Assembly: GCA_030524485.1 (NCBI GenBank)
Contig: JAUNGR010000005.1
Location: 1 to 45,087 of the forward strand
DNA: 45,087 nucleotides
Direction: 5' to 3'
DNA from: a bacterium
GTDB taxonomy: Bacteria > Bacillota > Clostridia > Lachnospirales > Lachnospiraceae
Part shown: in pieces, positions 14,517-22,815 of the stretch
How the letters are laid out: each line of letters starts with the position of its first letter
How positions within the stretch are numbered: position 1 is the first letter of the stretch
The notes under the pieces: generated by a model
The model's database searches: none
The model's input: the letters and a program-made list of their open reading frames with translations, nothing else
What the model was told of the DNA's origin: nothing
Made by a program: the position numbers and the translations under genes

Positions 14517-15881
14517 TCATTTCCACCCTTCGATGTAGTCCTTATTAGAAGCAAGATAGGCATCCGTCAATTGTTCTGCCAGAGACCATGAATTAACCAG
14601 CGGATGTACAAACAGACACTTGACTGCCGCCCTGCGGCTTTTTGTGCGAATCGCCTCAGAAGCATATCTTTCATACAATTTCACTCGGCGAATCAGCTCC
14701 AGCGGTATGCGTCCTGCCTCCTTCACCGGCACCGGTGTACAGCTTCCCCCTTCGATGTGGCAACTTATCTCCACCACATCGCTATCCAAAAGTTCAGGCA
14801 CCGCTCCTTGATTTGGCACGCAAAGTATCATATCTGTGGCACTTTTCGTCTGCTCGGCCCGAATATACTGCAAAGCCACTCCGGCATAACCGCCATCGTC
14901 CTTCTCATACACATCAAAATGGAACTTCTCACTCGTATCCACGCCAGTCTCATTTTTCATATACTGGTCGGAACGCAGCCCATGCCAATGTTCATAAATC
15001 TTAAGACAGTCCTCAAAGTCCTTGGCTATGTCTTTTTGAGCCAGTTCCTTTCTCATCTCTTGGTTGACATAGCGAATCCATTCGCCTCTCGTCTGTCCCG
15101 CTTTTTGGATATTCTCCACGGCTTTCTCCCGATAGAAAAAGTAGTAGAGATACTCATTTAACAGACAGCCCATCTCCTTTGCCAGTGTTTTATCAAAAAA
15201 GCGCATATCCGTCTTCTGATACATTCTATCATCCTCAAGCAGAGTTTGCAGCATCTCTTTTCCCTGAAAGCGAATGCTGTCAAAAAAGGAGAGGTGATTC
15301 AGACCATAGCAGTGTGCCGTGATATCGTCCCCCTCGATTTGATAGAGCTTGGCAATGCTCTGTAGCAGGCTGCTCGGTGCATCGCAAATCCCATAGGTAA
15401 AATCGTAACCCATATCCCGCAGTGTCTGGGAAACCACCCCCGCCGGATTGGTGAAATTAAACACCTTCGCTCCCGCCGCTGCATAGCGTTTCACAAGCTC
15501 ACAGTAGCTTTGCAGAGCTGGCACCGAACGCAGGGCAAAGGAAAAACCAGCTGCTCCTGTGGTCTCCTGCCCCAGCACACCATGCTGTAAGGCAATCCTC
15601 TCATCGTCCACCCTTTTTTCATCTTCCCCGACACGGATGGTGGTGATAATATAAGAAGCATCCCACACAGCCTCCACAGGGTCGCTCGTCAACTCAAAGC
15701 GAAGATCCGGCTGCAAACGCAGAGCCGTTTGCCTCGCCATCTCTCCAAAAATCCTCAATTTTTCTTCGTTGTTATCCATAAATACGATATGATCCAGCTG
15801 CAGCTCCTTCGCATACTGCACCAAGCTCCTCGCCAAAAACACAGAGCGGACACCGCCCCCGCCAATCACTGTCAGTTTCAT
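14517..15881 (-). CDS. Glycoside hydrolase family 4 enzyme
   Basis: A 454-residue NAD+- and Mn2+-dependent glycosidase. The Rossmann start is KLTVIGGGGVRS, FTNPAGVV lies in the substrate loop, and the metal-binding Cys and His lie in GICDAPSS and GLNHLSFF. The family uses redox chemistry and covers 6-phospho-glucosidases as well as alpha-glucosidases, galactosidases, glucuronidases and galacturonidases. The transporter beside it is an ABC system, which delivers unphosphorylated sugar, so a 6-phospho substrate is not assured. The frame opens at an ATG at 15893; GGAGG falls inside those codons and suits the ATG at 15881. Confidence 0.85.
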   Translation of the reverse strand: MKLTVIGGGGVRSVFLARSLVQYAKELQLDHIVFMDNNEEKLRIFGEMARQTALRLQPDLRFELTSDPVEAVWDASYIITTIRVGEDEKRVDDERIALQHGVLGQETTGAAGFSFALRSVPALQSYCELVKRYAAAGAKVFNFTNPAGVVSQTLRDMGYDFTYGICDAPSSLLQSIAKLYQIEGDDITAHCYGLNHLSFFDSIRFQGKEMLQTLLEDDRMYQKTDMRFFDKTLAKEMGCLLNEYLYYFFYREKAVENIQKAGQTRGEWIRYVNQEMRKELAQKDIAKDFEDCLKIYEHWHGLRSDQYMKNETGVDTSEKFHFDVYEKDDGGYAGVALQYIRAEQTKSATDMILCVPNQGAVPELLDSDVVEISCHIEGGSCTPVPVKEAGRIPLELIRRVKLYERYASEAIRTKSRRAAVKCLFVHPLVNSWSLAEQLTDAYLASNKDYIEGWK

Positions 15882-15902
15882 CTTTTCCTCCATTCTTCTC
15901 TG

Positions 15903-16748
15903 CTAACCCTTGATTCCCGTGGAAGCCACACCTTCTATGAATTGTTTTTGTCCCAAGGCAAACACCAGAATACAGGGCAGAGTCACCATCACACTCGCTG
16001 CCATCAACAGATTGTTCTTTGTATCGTAAATTCCCTTGATGGCCGCCACCGCCACCGCAAGCACTCTCCTTTTCTCCGTGTCTGTGATAATCAGCGGCCA
16101 CATCAAGTCGTTCCATGTGGAATTGAAGGCAAAGATGGCCAAGGTCACCATGCCTCCCTTCGCCAAAGGCAACATGATTCTGCTATAAATGCCCCAGTAA
16201 TTGCAGCCATCTATCCTCGCCGCATCCTCCAGCTCCCTCGGAATGCCCATAAAGAACTGTCTCAGCAAAAACACCCCAAAGATACTGGGAATCAGCGGAA
16301 GAATCAATCCGGCATAGGTATCCGAGAGTCGCAGGTGGTAAATCAAAAGATACCTCGCAATGATGGTCATCTGTCCAGGAACCATCATGACCGCCAACAA
16401 CAGGAGAAAGAGCGTTTTGCGGAAACGAAAGGCAATCCTTGCAAAGGCATAGCCCGCCATGGAACAGACCAAAAGCTGCCCTGCCACCACTCCGACCACC
16501 ATGATGATAGAGTTTTTATAGTACAGCAGAAAGTTCATCTTCTCCAGCACATAGGCGTAGTTCTCCAGCGTCCAGACTTTGGGAAACCACACGATGGGAA
16601 GCTGTACCGTCTCTGCATAATTCTTAAACGAAGTCAAAAGCATCCACAAAAAGGGCAGAATCATCACCAGCACGCCTGCACTCAGAATCAGGAAGGAGAG
16701 GATGAGACGCAGATTTTTCTTGATTTTTAGAAGCGTTTTCTTATTCAT
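15903..16748 (-). CDS. Sugar ABC transporter permease, MalG-like
   Basis: A 281-residue permease with about six membrane segments and the EAA loop ELEDAARIDGCNYWGIYSRI-type sequence, followed by a C-terminal ALGQKQFIEGVASTGIKG tail typical of MalG-like permeases of the CUT1 family. It overlaps the upstream permease gene by eight bases. With the MalF-like partner it forms the pore for an oligosaccharide or glycoside. Confidence 0.9.
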   Translation of the reverse strand: MNKKTLLKIKKNLRLILSFLILSAGVLVMILPFLWMLLTSFKNYAETVQLPIVWFPKVWTLENYAYVLEKMNFLLYYKNSIIMVVGVVAGQLLVCSMAGYAFARIAFRFRKTLFLLLLAVMMVPGQMTIIARYLLIYHLRLSDTYAGLILPLIPSIFGVFLLRQFFMGIPRELEDAARIDGCNYWGIYSRIMLPLAKGGMVTLAIFAFNSTWNDLMWPLIITDTEKRRVLAVAVAAIKGIYDTKNNLLMAASVMVTLPCILVFALGQKQFIEGVASTGIKG

Positions 16749-17616
16749 AGTACACCCACTTCCTCTCTCCCCAAAACTGAAACAACGTCACCAGCAAGAT
16801 GATGGCAAACAATATCATAGCCTCCGCTGAGGCATAGCCCATGCGGGAATACACAAAGGCCTTCTGGTAGATGCCGTACACCATCGTCCTCGCCGCCTGT
16901 TCCATAGGACCAAAAGCATTGTTGATGAAAATATAAATCAGGTCAAAGACTTTCAAGCTGTTCATAAATTCCATGATAATGACAAAGAAGAGGCTTGGGG
17001 TCACCAGAGGAATGGTGATTTTTAGGAAACATTGCAGGGAGGAAGCCCCTTCCACCCTCGCGGCCTCGTAGTACATCATGGGCACGTTCTGGAGTCCAGC
17101 AAGGAGGATAATCATGTCATAACCAACTCCCTGCCAGATAGCCACCAGAATAATTGCTGCAAAAAAGTATTTGGTATCTGCCATCCAATACGGTCCCTGA
17201 ATGCTAAACCAACTCAGAATGTCGTTGACAATGCCATACTGGGAATTGAATAGATAGCGCCACACCAGCCCGACTGCCACTGCCATCGTGATGGAGGGCA
17301 AAAAGTAAATCACCCGAAACATCCCCTTGAATGGCAATTTTTCATTGAGCAGGTAGGCGAGCACCATGGAGATGGCAACTCCAATCGGTACCTTAAAAAA
17401 TGTAAATATCAGAGAGTTTTTGATTTCTGTTTGTACGGTCAAATCCCGAAACAGTTCCCTAAAATTGTCCAAGCCAATAAAGACACCACTGCCGCTCAAT
17501 TTCCAATCCGTCAAGGACATATAAAAGGCAAACAGTATCGGCCCTATCGAAAAAACCAGCATCATAAGGAGCAGTGGCATAATGAATGCATATCCCCAAG
17601 CGTTTTCCGATTTCAC
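16741..17616 (-). CDS. Sugar ABC transporter permease, MalF-like
   Basis: A 291-residue permease of the CUT1 family with six membrane segments, MSLTDWKL after the first, and the EAA loop YYEAARVEGASSLQCFLKI-type sequence. It starts with GTG at 17616, supported by GGAGGTGA six bases upstream. It follows the binding-protein gene by 49 bases. No ATPase gene is in this operon. Confidence 0.9.
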   Translation of the reverse strand: MKSENAWGYAFIMPLLLMMLVFSIGPILFAFYMSLTDWKLSGSGVFIGLDNFRELFRDLTVQTEIKNSLIFTFFKVPIGVAISMVLAYLLNEKLPFKGMFRVIYFLPSITMAVAVGLVWRYLFNSQYGIVNDILSWFSIQGPYWMADTKYFFAAIILVAIWQGVGYDMIILLAGLQNVPMMYYEAARVEGASSLQCFLKITIPLVTPSLFFVIIMEFMNSLKVFDLIYIFINNAFGPMEQAARTMVYGIYQKAFVYSRMGYASAEAMILFAIILLVTLFQFWGERKWVYYE

Positions 17617-17665
17617 AGCCAGTCACCTCCCCTTGCTGCTTTCTCTTTGTTTGATTGCAAGTGTG

Positions 17666-19027
17666 TTATTGTCCTACCATGGCATCGCACTCCGCCACAT
17701 AGCGAGCGGTAATCTCCTCAATTCCGGCACGGTCTAAGCCCTGCGTCAGATAGATTTCGCTCAGGCAGGAGTACAACTTGGTCTGAAACTCACTGTTGTA
17801 TTCTTTGGAGTAGAGAATCGGAATCAATTCACTGCTCTCCAGCGTAGTCTTTATGGCTGTCGCATCAATACCCAGATTTTGTTCATAGGTCTCAAAGCAG
17901 TCCAGATAAGCCGTCAAGCCAGCCTTGGATAAAATCTCCATACCTTCCTTGGAAGCAACATAGCTTAAGAAATCCTGCACTTCTTTTGGATGCTTGGTAT
18001 TGGCATAGCCAGAAATGCTGCACACACTCAGAGAGCAGGCATCCCGCTTTCCTGCCGGAATGACAGCCACTCCTATCTTATCTGCCCCCAGAGCATCCGC
18101 ATAATTCACGATGGTTGGCGGAGCACCAAATACCATAGCGGCTTGTCCGGATTGAAAATAGGTATCTCCCTGAATCTCGGTGAGCTGTGCCCCGCTCGGA
18201 ACGCTGCCGTCCTGATACATCATCTCATACAAAAATTCCCACGCATCCACCGCTTCTGGCTCCGCAAACAGAGCCTTGCTGTTCTTCCAATCAAAGAAAT
18301 CGCTGCCCCCTGACATCAGCCATTCGTCAATGGAACCCTGTCCGCTGTCTATGCGGAAGCAGTAGCCATATTGGGAGCCATCCTCCTTAGTCAAAGTCTT
18401 CGCTGCTGTGCGAAAATCTTCCCAAGTCCAGTCGTCTGTCGGGTAAGCGAGACCCGCCTCATCAAACATTGCCTTGTTGTACATCATAACATTGGGGTCT
18501 AATAGGAAGGGAACCGCATAATACTGGTCTCCATCCCCCTTTAGAAGGTCTATGGCTGTCTTAGCATACTGCTCGGTCTCCATCACCCCATCCTCCAAAG
18601 CCAACAGATAACCGGCCGGCTCATAGGAGATAAAGTGTGCCAGATTCATCCAAAAGAGGTCGGGAGCCGCCTCCCCCGTCGCTAACATAGTCTCCAATTT
18701 TGTCCAGTATTCTGCCCAAGGAAGCTGCGTTGCCTCAATCGCAACCTCTGCGTGTTCGGCTGTGTAGCCGTCAATCAGCTCCTGCACCTCCTCGGAGAAA
18801 TTGGCATCCCAATAATAGAAACTCAGTTCTGTCTTTCCTTTTTGGCTCTCTCCTCCTTCGCTCTCTGTGGCTTTCGCCTCCTGTGTGCTGCTCTCGCTTG
18901 TCGCCTCGTTTGCTGTCTCATTTCCGCTCCCATTGCTGCAGGCCATCAATCCCACTGCCATCAGGGCTGCCGCTGCAAACTTTGCCGCTCTTTTTCTTTG
19001 TGTCTGTTGCAAGCCTCTTTGTTTCAT
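17666..19027 (-). CDS. Sugar-binding lipoprotein of a CUT1 ABC transporter
   Basis: A 453-residue extracellular binding protein. The signal peptide ends at lipobox Cys30 (VGLMAC), a Ser/Glu/Thr-rich tether follows, and the family-1 binding fold starts ELSFYYWDANF. PDLFWMN, VPFLLDPNVMMYNKAMFDEAG and WTWEDFRTAAKTL are standard for such proteins. AGGAGG precedes the ATG at 19027. It is the first gene of the second sugar operon, and its short leader is filled with GAAAC repeats. The ligand is unknown; the GH4 downstream suggests a glycoside or disaccharide. Confidence 0.9.
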   Translation of the reverse strand: MKQRGLQQTQRKRAAKFAAAALMAVGLMACSNGSGNETANEATSESSTQEAKATESEGGESQKGKTELSFYYWDANFSEEVQELIDGYTAEHAEVAIEATQLPWAEYWTKLETMLATGEAAPDLFWMNLAHFISYEPAGYLLALEDGVMETEQYAKTAIDLLKGDGDQYYAVPFLLDPNVMMYNKAMFDEAGLAYPTDDWTWEDFRTAAKTLTKEDGSQYGYCFRIDSGQGSIDEWLMSGGSDFFDWKNSKALFAEPEAVDAWEFLYEMMYQDGSVPSGAQLTEIQGDTYFQSGQAAMVFGAPPTIVNYADALGADKIGVAVIPAGKRDACSLSVCSISGYANTKHPKEVQDFLSYVASKEGMEILSKAGLTAYLDCFETYEQNLGIDATAIKTTLESSELIPILYSKEYNSEFQTKLYSCLSEIYLTQGLDRAGIEEITARYVAECDAMVGQ

Positions 19028-19043
19028 CCCTTTTCCTCCTTTT

Positions 19044-19081
19044 GTTTCTTGATTGTTTCACGATATGTTTCTTGATGTTTC
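19044..19081. repeat. Cluster of four GTTTC repeats over the sugar-operon leader
   Basis: GTTTC starts at 19044, 19055, 19067 and 19077 on the plus strand (GAAAC in the mRNA), spaced 10-12 bases, about one helical turn. The cluster fills the space between the predicted start (about 19077) and the ribosome site. A second set lies at the regulator promoter. Confidence 0.6.
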
Positions 19082-19083
19082 TG

Positions 19084-19112
19084 ATATTAGCACATGTCAA
19101 GAAAAAATTCAA
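19084..19112 (-). promoter_or_regulatory. Predicted promoter of the sugar operon
   Basis: TTGAAT (19112-19107), a 17-base spacer and TAATAT (19089-19084) on the minus strand, giving a start near 19077 and a leader of about 50 bases. Confidence 0.6.
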
Positions 19113-19213
19113 TTGTTTTTTATGCAAGTGTAACATTTTTCTCTGATTTTTTTTATATTTTTCGGTATTTTTCACATTTCACAAAGAAAACAGATTCTTT
19201 ATCTGCCCATTAT

Positions 19214-19223
19214 GTAACGTTAC
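19214..19223. promoter_or_regulatory. Candidate LacI-family operator
   Basis: A perfect palindrome GTAACGTTAC with a central CG, as in LacI/GalR operators. It lies between the two divergent promoters, about 20 bases before the -35 of the regulator gene. TATGTAACGT (19211-19220) recurs inside the regulator gene at 19409-19418. Confidence 0.6.
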
Positions 19224-19245
19224 GTTTCTGGAGTTTTCTTTTCTC

Positions 19246-19274
19246 TTGACTTGTTTCTTTTTGTTTCTTATAAT
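19246..19274 (+). promoter_or_regulatory. Predicted promoter of the LacI-family regulator gene
   Basis: TTGACT (19246-19251), a 17-base spacer and a perfect TATAAT (19269-19274). GTTTC repeats at 19253, 19263, 19276 and 19291 lie in the spacer and at the start site, which suggests autoregulation. The leader is about 100 bases. Confidence 0.8.
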
Positions 19275-19383
19275 TGTTTCAGACCTTTTTGTTTCCTGTC
19301 TGCTTTCTTTTTCTGTCGATTTTTGTTAGAATACACTTAGATAAACGCATTGAACTTTAAGAAAAAAGAAGGGAAGCCCTGTT

Positions 19384-20361
19384 ATGACCATTCGAGAATT
19401 TGCCAAATTATGTAACGTATCCCCTGCCACTGTTTCCCGCTATTTCAGCGGAGCTGCCAATCTGAGTCCTGAAATCGCAAAAACCATACAAGAAAAGGCT
19501 GCTGCCTTCGCTTATACCCCCTCTTCCAGAGGAAAACACAGCAACAGCCATTTTATATTTCTTTTTACTCCTTTATGGAGACACTGTTTTTTTAACGATA
19601 TGACCGCTCTCCTTCAGGAGAAGGCCTCCTCGTTTTCGTTCCAAATAGCGGTATTTCCCTCTAAATGGGACAATTATGAGGCCTGTTCGGAACTTCTGAC
19701 TCGTTTTTCTCCCGCCGGAGCCATCCTGTTTGACGAGCTGCTGGACGACCCTCTCGCTCGTCTCCTACAGAAGCAACAAATCCCTACGGTAATGTGTGGT
19801 TCTCTCTCTTTAGACCATCTCTTTCCCGCCGTGCACATCGACGACCTGTCTGCGGCCTACGAGGGGACAAACTATTTGATTGGTCTTGGCCATACGCACA
19901 TCGGAGTCATCTCCGCAAGGTTGCAAACCATCAGCTCCGGCTATCAGAGAGTCATGGGTGCTAGAAAGGCTCTGGAAGATGCCTCTCTCTCCCTTCCAGA
20001 AGAACACATTGTCTACTGCGGAAGTTCCTTTCAGGACGGCTATGAGGGCATGAATGCCCTGTTTTTGCGAAAACTGCCTCTCACGGCTGTCTTTGCTTTC
20101 AGCGACGATATGGCGGCCGGAGCCATTGTCTCCATCCAAGAACACGGTCTCTCCGTCCCAGAAGACATCTCCGTGCTGGCCTTTGACAACTCCTCCGCCG
20201 CCTTGGAGTGTAGACCGAAGCTCAGCACCATCGGCCAGCCTCTGGAGCTGATTGCACAGAGAAGTCTGGAACTGCTCACAGACTATCCCTCTGTGCCAGA
20301 GACCATCACCCTGCGGCACAGCCTCATTCAGAGGGACAGCTGTGCTCCCAAAAAAGCTTAG
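19384..20361 (+). CDS. LacI-family transcriptional regulator
   Basis: A 325-residue regulator. The N-terminal helix-turn-helix (about residues 2-22, IREFAKLCNVSPATVSRYFSG) has the SPATVSR recognition helix. A hinge and a periplasmic-binding-like sensor domain from about residue 55 follow. The C-terminal half holds the family motifs GYEGMNALF, FAFSDDMAAGA and ISVLAFDNS. It is divergent from the sugar operon and most likely represses it until its sugar binds. GAAGGG lies ten bases before the ATG. The 3' end overlaps the convergent ROK gene by four bases. Confidence 0.92.
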   Translation: MTIREFAKLCNVSPATVSRYFSGAANLSPEIAKTIQEKAAAFAYTPSSRGKHSNSHFIFLFTPLWRHCFFNDMTALLQEKASSFSFQIAVFPSKWDNYEACSELLTRFSPAGAILFDELLDDPLARLLQKQQIPTVMCGSLSLDHLFPAVHIDDLSAAYEGTNYLIGLGHTHIGVISARLQTISSGYQRVMGARKALEDASLSLPEEHIVYCGSSFQDGYEGMNALFLRKLPLTAVFAFSDDMAAGAIVSIQEHGLSVPEDISVLAFDNSSAALECRPKLSTIGQPLELIAQRSLELLTDYPSVPETITLRHSLIQRDSCAPKKA

Positions 20362-21236
20362 GCCTCAAAAGCCAGCTCATCCAAGGCCAGCTTCAGTGCA
20401 CCCATAATGCCCTGATTGTCATTCAGACTCGGCAGCACCACATAGTGTTCCATGTCATTCAGCTCCTTGGTCTGAATGTAACCTGCCAACTGTCTCTTTA
20501 CCTCCTCACGCACCAGCGGAAGCATATGCTCCTGATGCATCACACCACCGCCCAGAACGATTCTCTCTGGAGAGAGGGTAACGATATAGTCCACCAGTGC
20601 CTGTGCAATGTAATAGGCCTCCATCTCCCAGACTTCCTTCTTGTCTGCCAGCTCAAAGCCCTTCTTGCCCCATCTCGCCTCAATTGCCGGACCTGCCGCC
20701 ATGCCTTCCAGACAGGTCTTGTGGTAGGGGCACCTGCCCTCATAGTTGTCTTTCGGGTGTCTCACCATCAGCAGATGTCCTGCCTCCGGATGCAGCATTC
20801 CGTGCAGCAGCTTTCCGTTGGTGATGATTCCGGCACCGATACCAGTTCCGACCGTAATATACATACTATTCTCTAAGCCCTTTGTGATGCCCCAAGTCGC
20901 CTCTCCCAGTGCAGAACCATTCACATCGGTGTCAAAGCCCACTGGAACCCCCAGTGCCTTCTTTAACTCTCCCACCATGTTATAGTTTCTCCATGCCAGC
21001 TTCGGGGTGGTTGTGATGTATCCATAAGTCTCCGATTCGCGCTTCAAGTCAATCGGCCCAAAGCAGCCGATTCCCAGTGCCTCAATCTGCTTGTCCTTAA
21101 AATATTCCACAATCTGTGGCATCGTAATCTCCGGTGTCTCCGTTGGAATCGAAATTCTCTCAAAAATCTCTCCATTCTCGTTTCCGATGGCACACACCAT
21201 CTTGGTTCCCCCAGCCTCTAAAGCTCCTAATCTCAT
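20358..21236 (-). CDS. ROK-family fructokinase/glucokinase
   Basis: A 292-residue ROK kinase. GALEAGGTKMVCAIG is the ATP phosphate loop, GFDTDVNGSALGEA carries the catalytic Asp, and ITVGTGIGAGII follows. The zinc site is HPKDNYEGRCPYHKTCLEG, typical of bacterial ROK fructokinases. It would make fructose-6-phosphate, the entry point to sedoheptulose-7-phosphate and so to the heptose route in the operon behind it; that link is inference. The frame extends to 21299, but GGAGG is eight bases before the ATG at 21236. It follows the lipoprotein gene by 74 bases with no terminator, so read-through from the polysaccharide operon is likely. Confidence 0.85.
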   Translation of the reverse strand: MRLGALEAGGTKMVCAIGNENGEIFERISIPTETPEITMPQIVEYFKDKQIEALGIGCFGPIDLKRESETYGYITTTPKLAWRNYNMVGELKKALGVPVGFDTDVNGSALGEATWGITKGLENSMYITVGTGIGAGIITNGKLLHGMLHPEAGHLLMVRHPKDNYEGRCPYHKTCLEGMAAGPAIEARWGKKGFELADKKEVWEMEAYYIAQALVDYIVTLSPERIVLGGGVMHQEHMLPLVREEVKRQLAGYIQTKELNDMEHYVVLPSLNDNQGIMGALKLALDELAFEA

Positions 21237-21310
21237 CGTCTCATCCTCCATCTTCTCGGCTATCCTGCCGTATTCGTTTTGCAATGATATCATCCCCACA
21301 CAGTAAGGCT

Positions 21311-21850
21311 CTATTCCGTGGCCTGCAGCGGACGATATCCTTCTCCCTTTTCCAATCTCTCATGCACCAGCCAAGTGCTCTCATCCTCCACCGTGCTTTC
21401 CGGCGCCACTCCGACGGAAACGGCATAGCGTTCGTAGAGACCTCCGTAGGTCACGCCTTCCTCCGCTTTTGCGATGGAGAAGTCTTGGTCTGCCACGGCA
21501 TTGTTCGTGTCCTCCAAGGCTCTCTGTGCATAGTCCACCGCTGTTTCTTTGTCCATATCATCCTTCACCGATATCACAATGCTAATTTCATCTAACTCCG
21601 TATCCACAAGCACCGACACATCTGTCATATCTGGATAATAGTTCGCATTTCGCAGCACATCATCGACATCCGCAATGCCCTGCTCCCAATCCAACTCAAT
21701 GTCATCGTGGATTTCCATATCTGGAGTGGGAATGGTCATAGTCTCTGTCTGCCCATTCTCTGCCTGTGTCGTCGGATTTGTCACCGTACTTTCCATACAA
21801 CCGCTCATCAAAACAGCGGTGCAGGCCAACATCACTGCCCATTTTTTCAT
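21311..21850 (-). CDS. Small lipoprotein of unknown function
   Basis: A 179-residue secreted lipoprotein that I do not recognise. The signal peptide MKKWAVMLACTAVLMSGC ends in a lipobox at Cys18. A Thr/Pro/Glu-rich stretch follows, then a compact acidic alpha/beta domain of about 110 residues (VSVLVDTELDEISIVISVKD, DYAQRALEDTNNAVADQDF). The frame is open to 22006, but GGAGG precedes the ATG at 21850, which overlaps the upstream stop as ATGA. Its place at the end of the polysaccharide operon suggests a cell-surface role; nothing more can be said. Confidence 0.65.
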   Translation of the reverse strand: MKKWAVMLACTAVLMSGCMESTVTNPTTQAENGQTETMTIPTPDMEIHDDIELDWEQGIADVDDVLRNANYYPDMTDVSVLVDTELDEISIVISVKDDMDKETAVDYAQRALEDTNNAVADQDFSIAKAEEGVTYGGLYERYAVSVGVAPESTVEDESTWLVHERLEKGEGYRPLQATE

Positions 21851-22815
21851 TCTATTTTTTCCTCCTGTTTGTTCTGCGTCTTCCCCTTTATGTTGCAGGT
21901 CTCCCCGACAATGTAAATGGGTCTTCCTTTTAATTCTGTGAACAAAATCGCAATGTATTCCCCGATAATCCCCACAATCAAAAACAGCACCGCAAACATA
22001 AAACAAAGCAGCACCACAATTGTGGCATAGCCGCTCGGCGTTCCCACCTGAATCCAGCTATATATCGTATACAGCATCATCAAAAAACCCAAAATGGCAG
22101 AAAAGATGCCCGCATAGATGCCTAACTTCAGCGGCATATTGGAAAAACACATGATGGTGTTCATAGAAAACGTAAATAGCTTTTTAATGTTATATTTGCT
22201 CTCACCCGCTACCCTTGCTCTCGCCTCAAACTCTATGGTCGTCTTGCGAAAACCGATATTTTGCACAAATCCTCTTAAGAAACGCACCTTCTCCCTGTAG
22301 TCTTGGCGAAGCACTGCGGCCGCCTGTGCATCCACAGCGAAAAAGTCGGAGGCATTGTTCTCAAACTTCACATCAGAGAGAGCATTGATCACCTTGTAAA
22401 ATCCCACGGAGGTGATGCTTTTGAGCCAACCTGCAGAATCGTTCTTGGTTCTCACCATATTGATGACCTGAAAGCCCTCTTCCATCTTCTCCAAAATCTT
22501 TGGGATGTACTCCGGTGGATGCTGCAAGTCCGCATCCATACAGATGATACAGTCCCCCACAGCATAGTCCAAACCGGCAATCATGGCGGCCTCATGCCCG
22601 AAATTTCTGGAAAAGCTGATAAGCTTCACCTTCTCATTTTGTCTGGCAAAGTCCTTTAGGACAGAGAGACTGTCATCCACACTTCCGTCGTTGACAAAAA
22701 TCAGTTCATAGTCCCAAGTCAGTGTCTGCAAAATGCGGGAAGTCTCCTGATAAAATGCCTGAAGAGCCTTCTGCTCATTGTAGACCGACACCACCACCGA
22801 TACCACTTTTTTCAT
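21847..22815 (-). CDS. Polyisoprenyl-phosphate glycosyltransferase (GT2, GtrB/ArnC-like)
   Basis: A 322-residue membrane GT2 enzyme. The N-terminal GT-A domain has VSVVVSVYNEQ, VNDGSVDDS (Asp43) and the metal-binding D-A-D at 94-96 in CMDADLQHPPEY. Two C-terminal membrane helices lie at about 231-255 and 265-290. This is the GtrB/ArnC/dolichol-phosphate-mannose synthase pattern, which loads a sugar onto undecaprenyl phosphate at the inner face. It overlaps licD by four bases. The sugar it charges could be used outside by a GT-C transferase such as the membrane protein at 27145-28533. Confidence 0.88.
   Translation of the reverse strand: MKKVVSVVVSVYNEQKALQAFYQETSRILQTLTWDYELIFVNDGSVDDSLSVLKDFARQNEKVKLISFSRNFGHEAAMIAGLDYAVGDCIICMDADLQHPPEYIPKILEKMEEGFQVINMVRTKNDSAGWLKSITSVGFYKVINALSDVKFENNASDFFAVDAQAAAVLRQDYREKVRFLRGFVQNIGFRKTTIEFEARARVAGESKYNIKKLFTFSMNTIMCFSNMPLKLGIYAGIFSAILGFLMMLYTIYSWIQVGTPSGYATIVVLLCFMFAVLFLIVGIIGEYIAILFTELKGRPIYIVGETCNIKGKTQNKQEEKIE

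Noticed and set aside
15729-16730. A 333-codon plus-strand frame opposite the MalG-like permease and GH4 genes
   Set aside because: The translation is rich in His and Gln with no domain pattern, has no ribosome site and lies wholly opposite well-supported genes; it is a shadow of membrane-protein codons.
19140-19205. CAGAT-TCTTT-ATCTG dyad as a terminator or operator
   Set aside because: Only five pairs with no U run and no repeat elsewhere; likely chance in AT-rich sequence.
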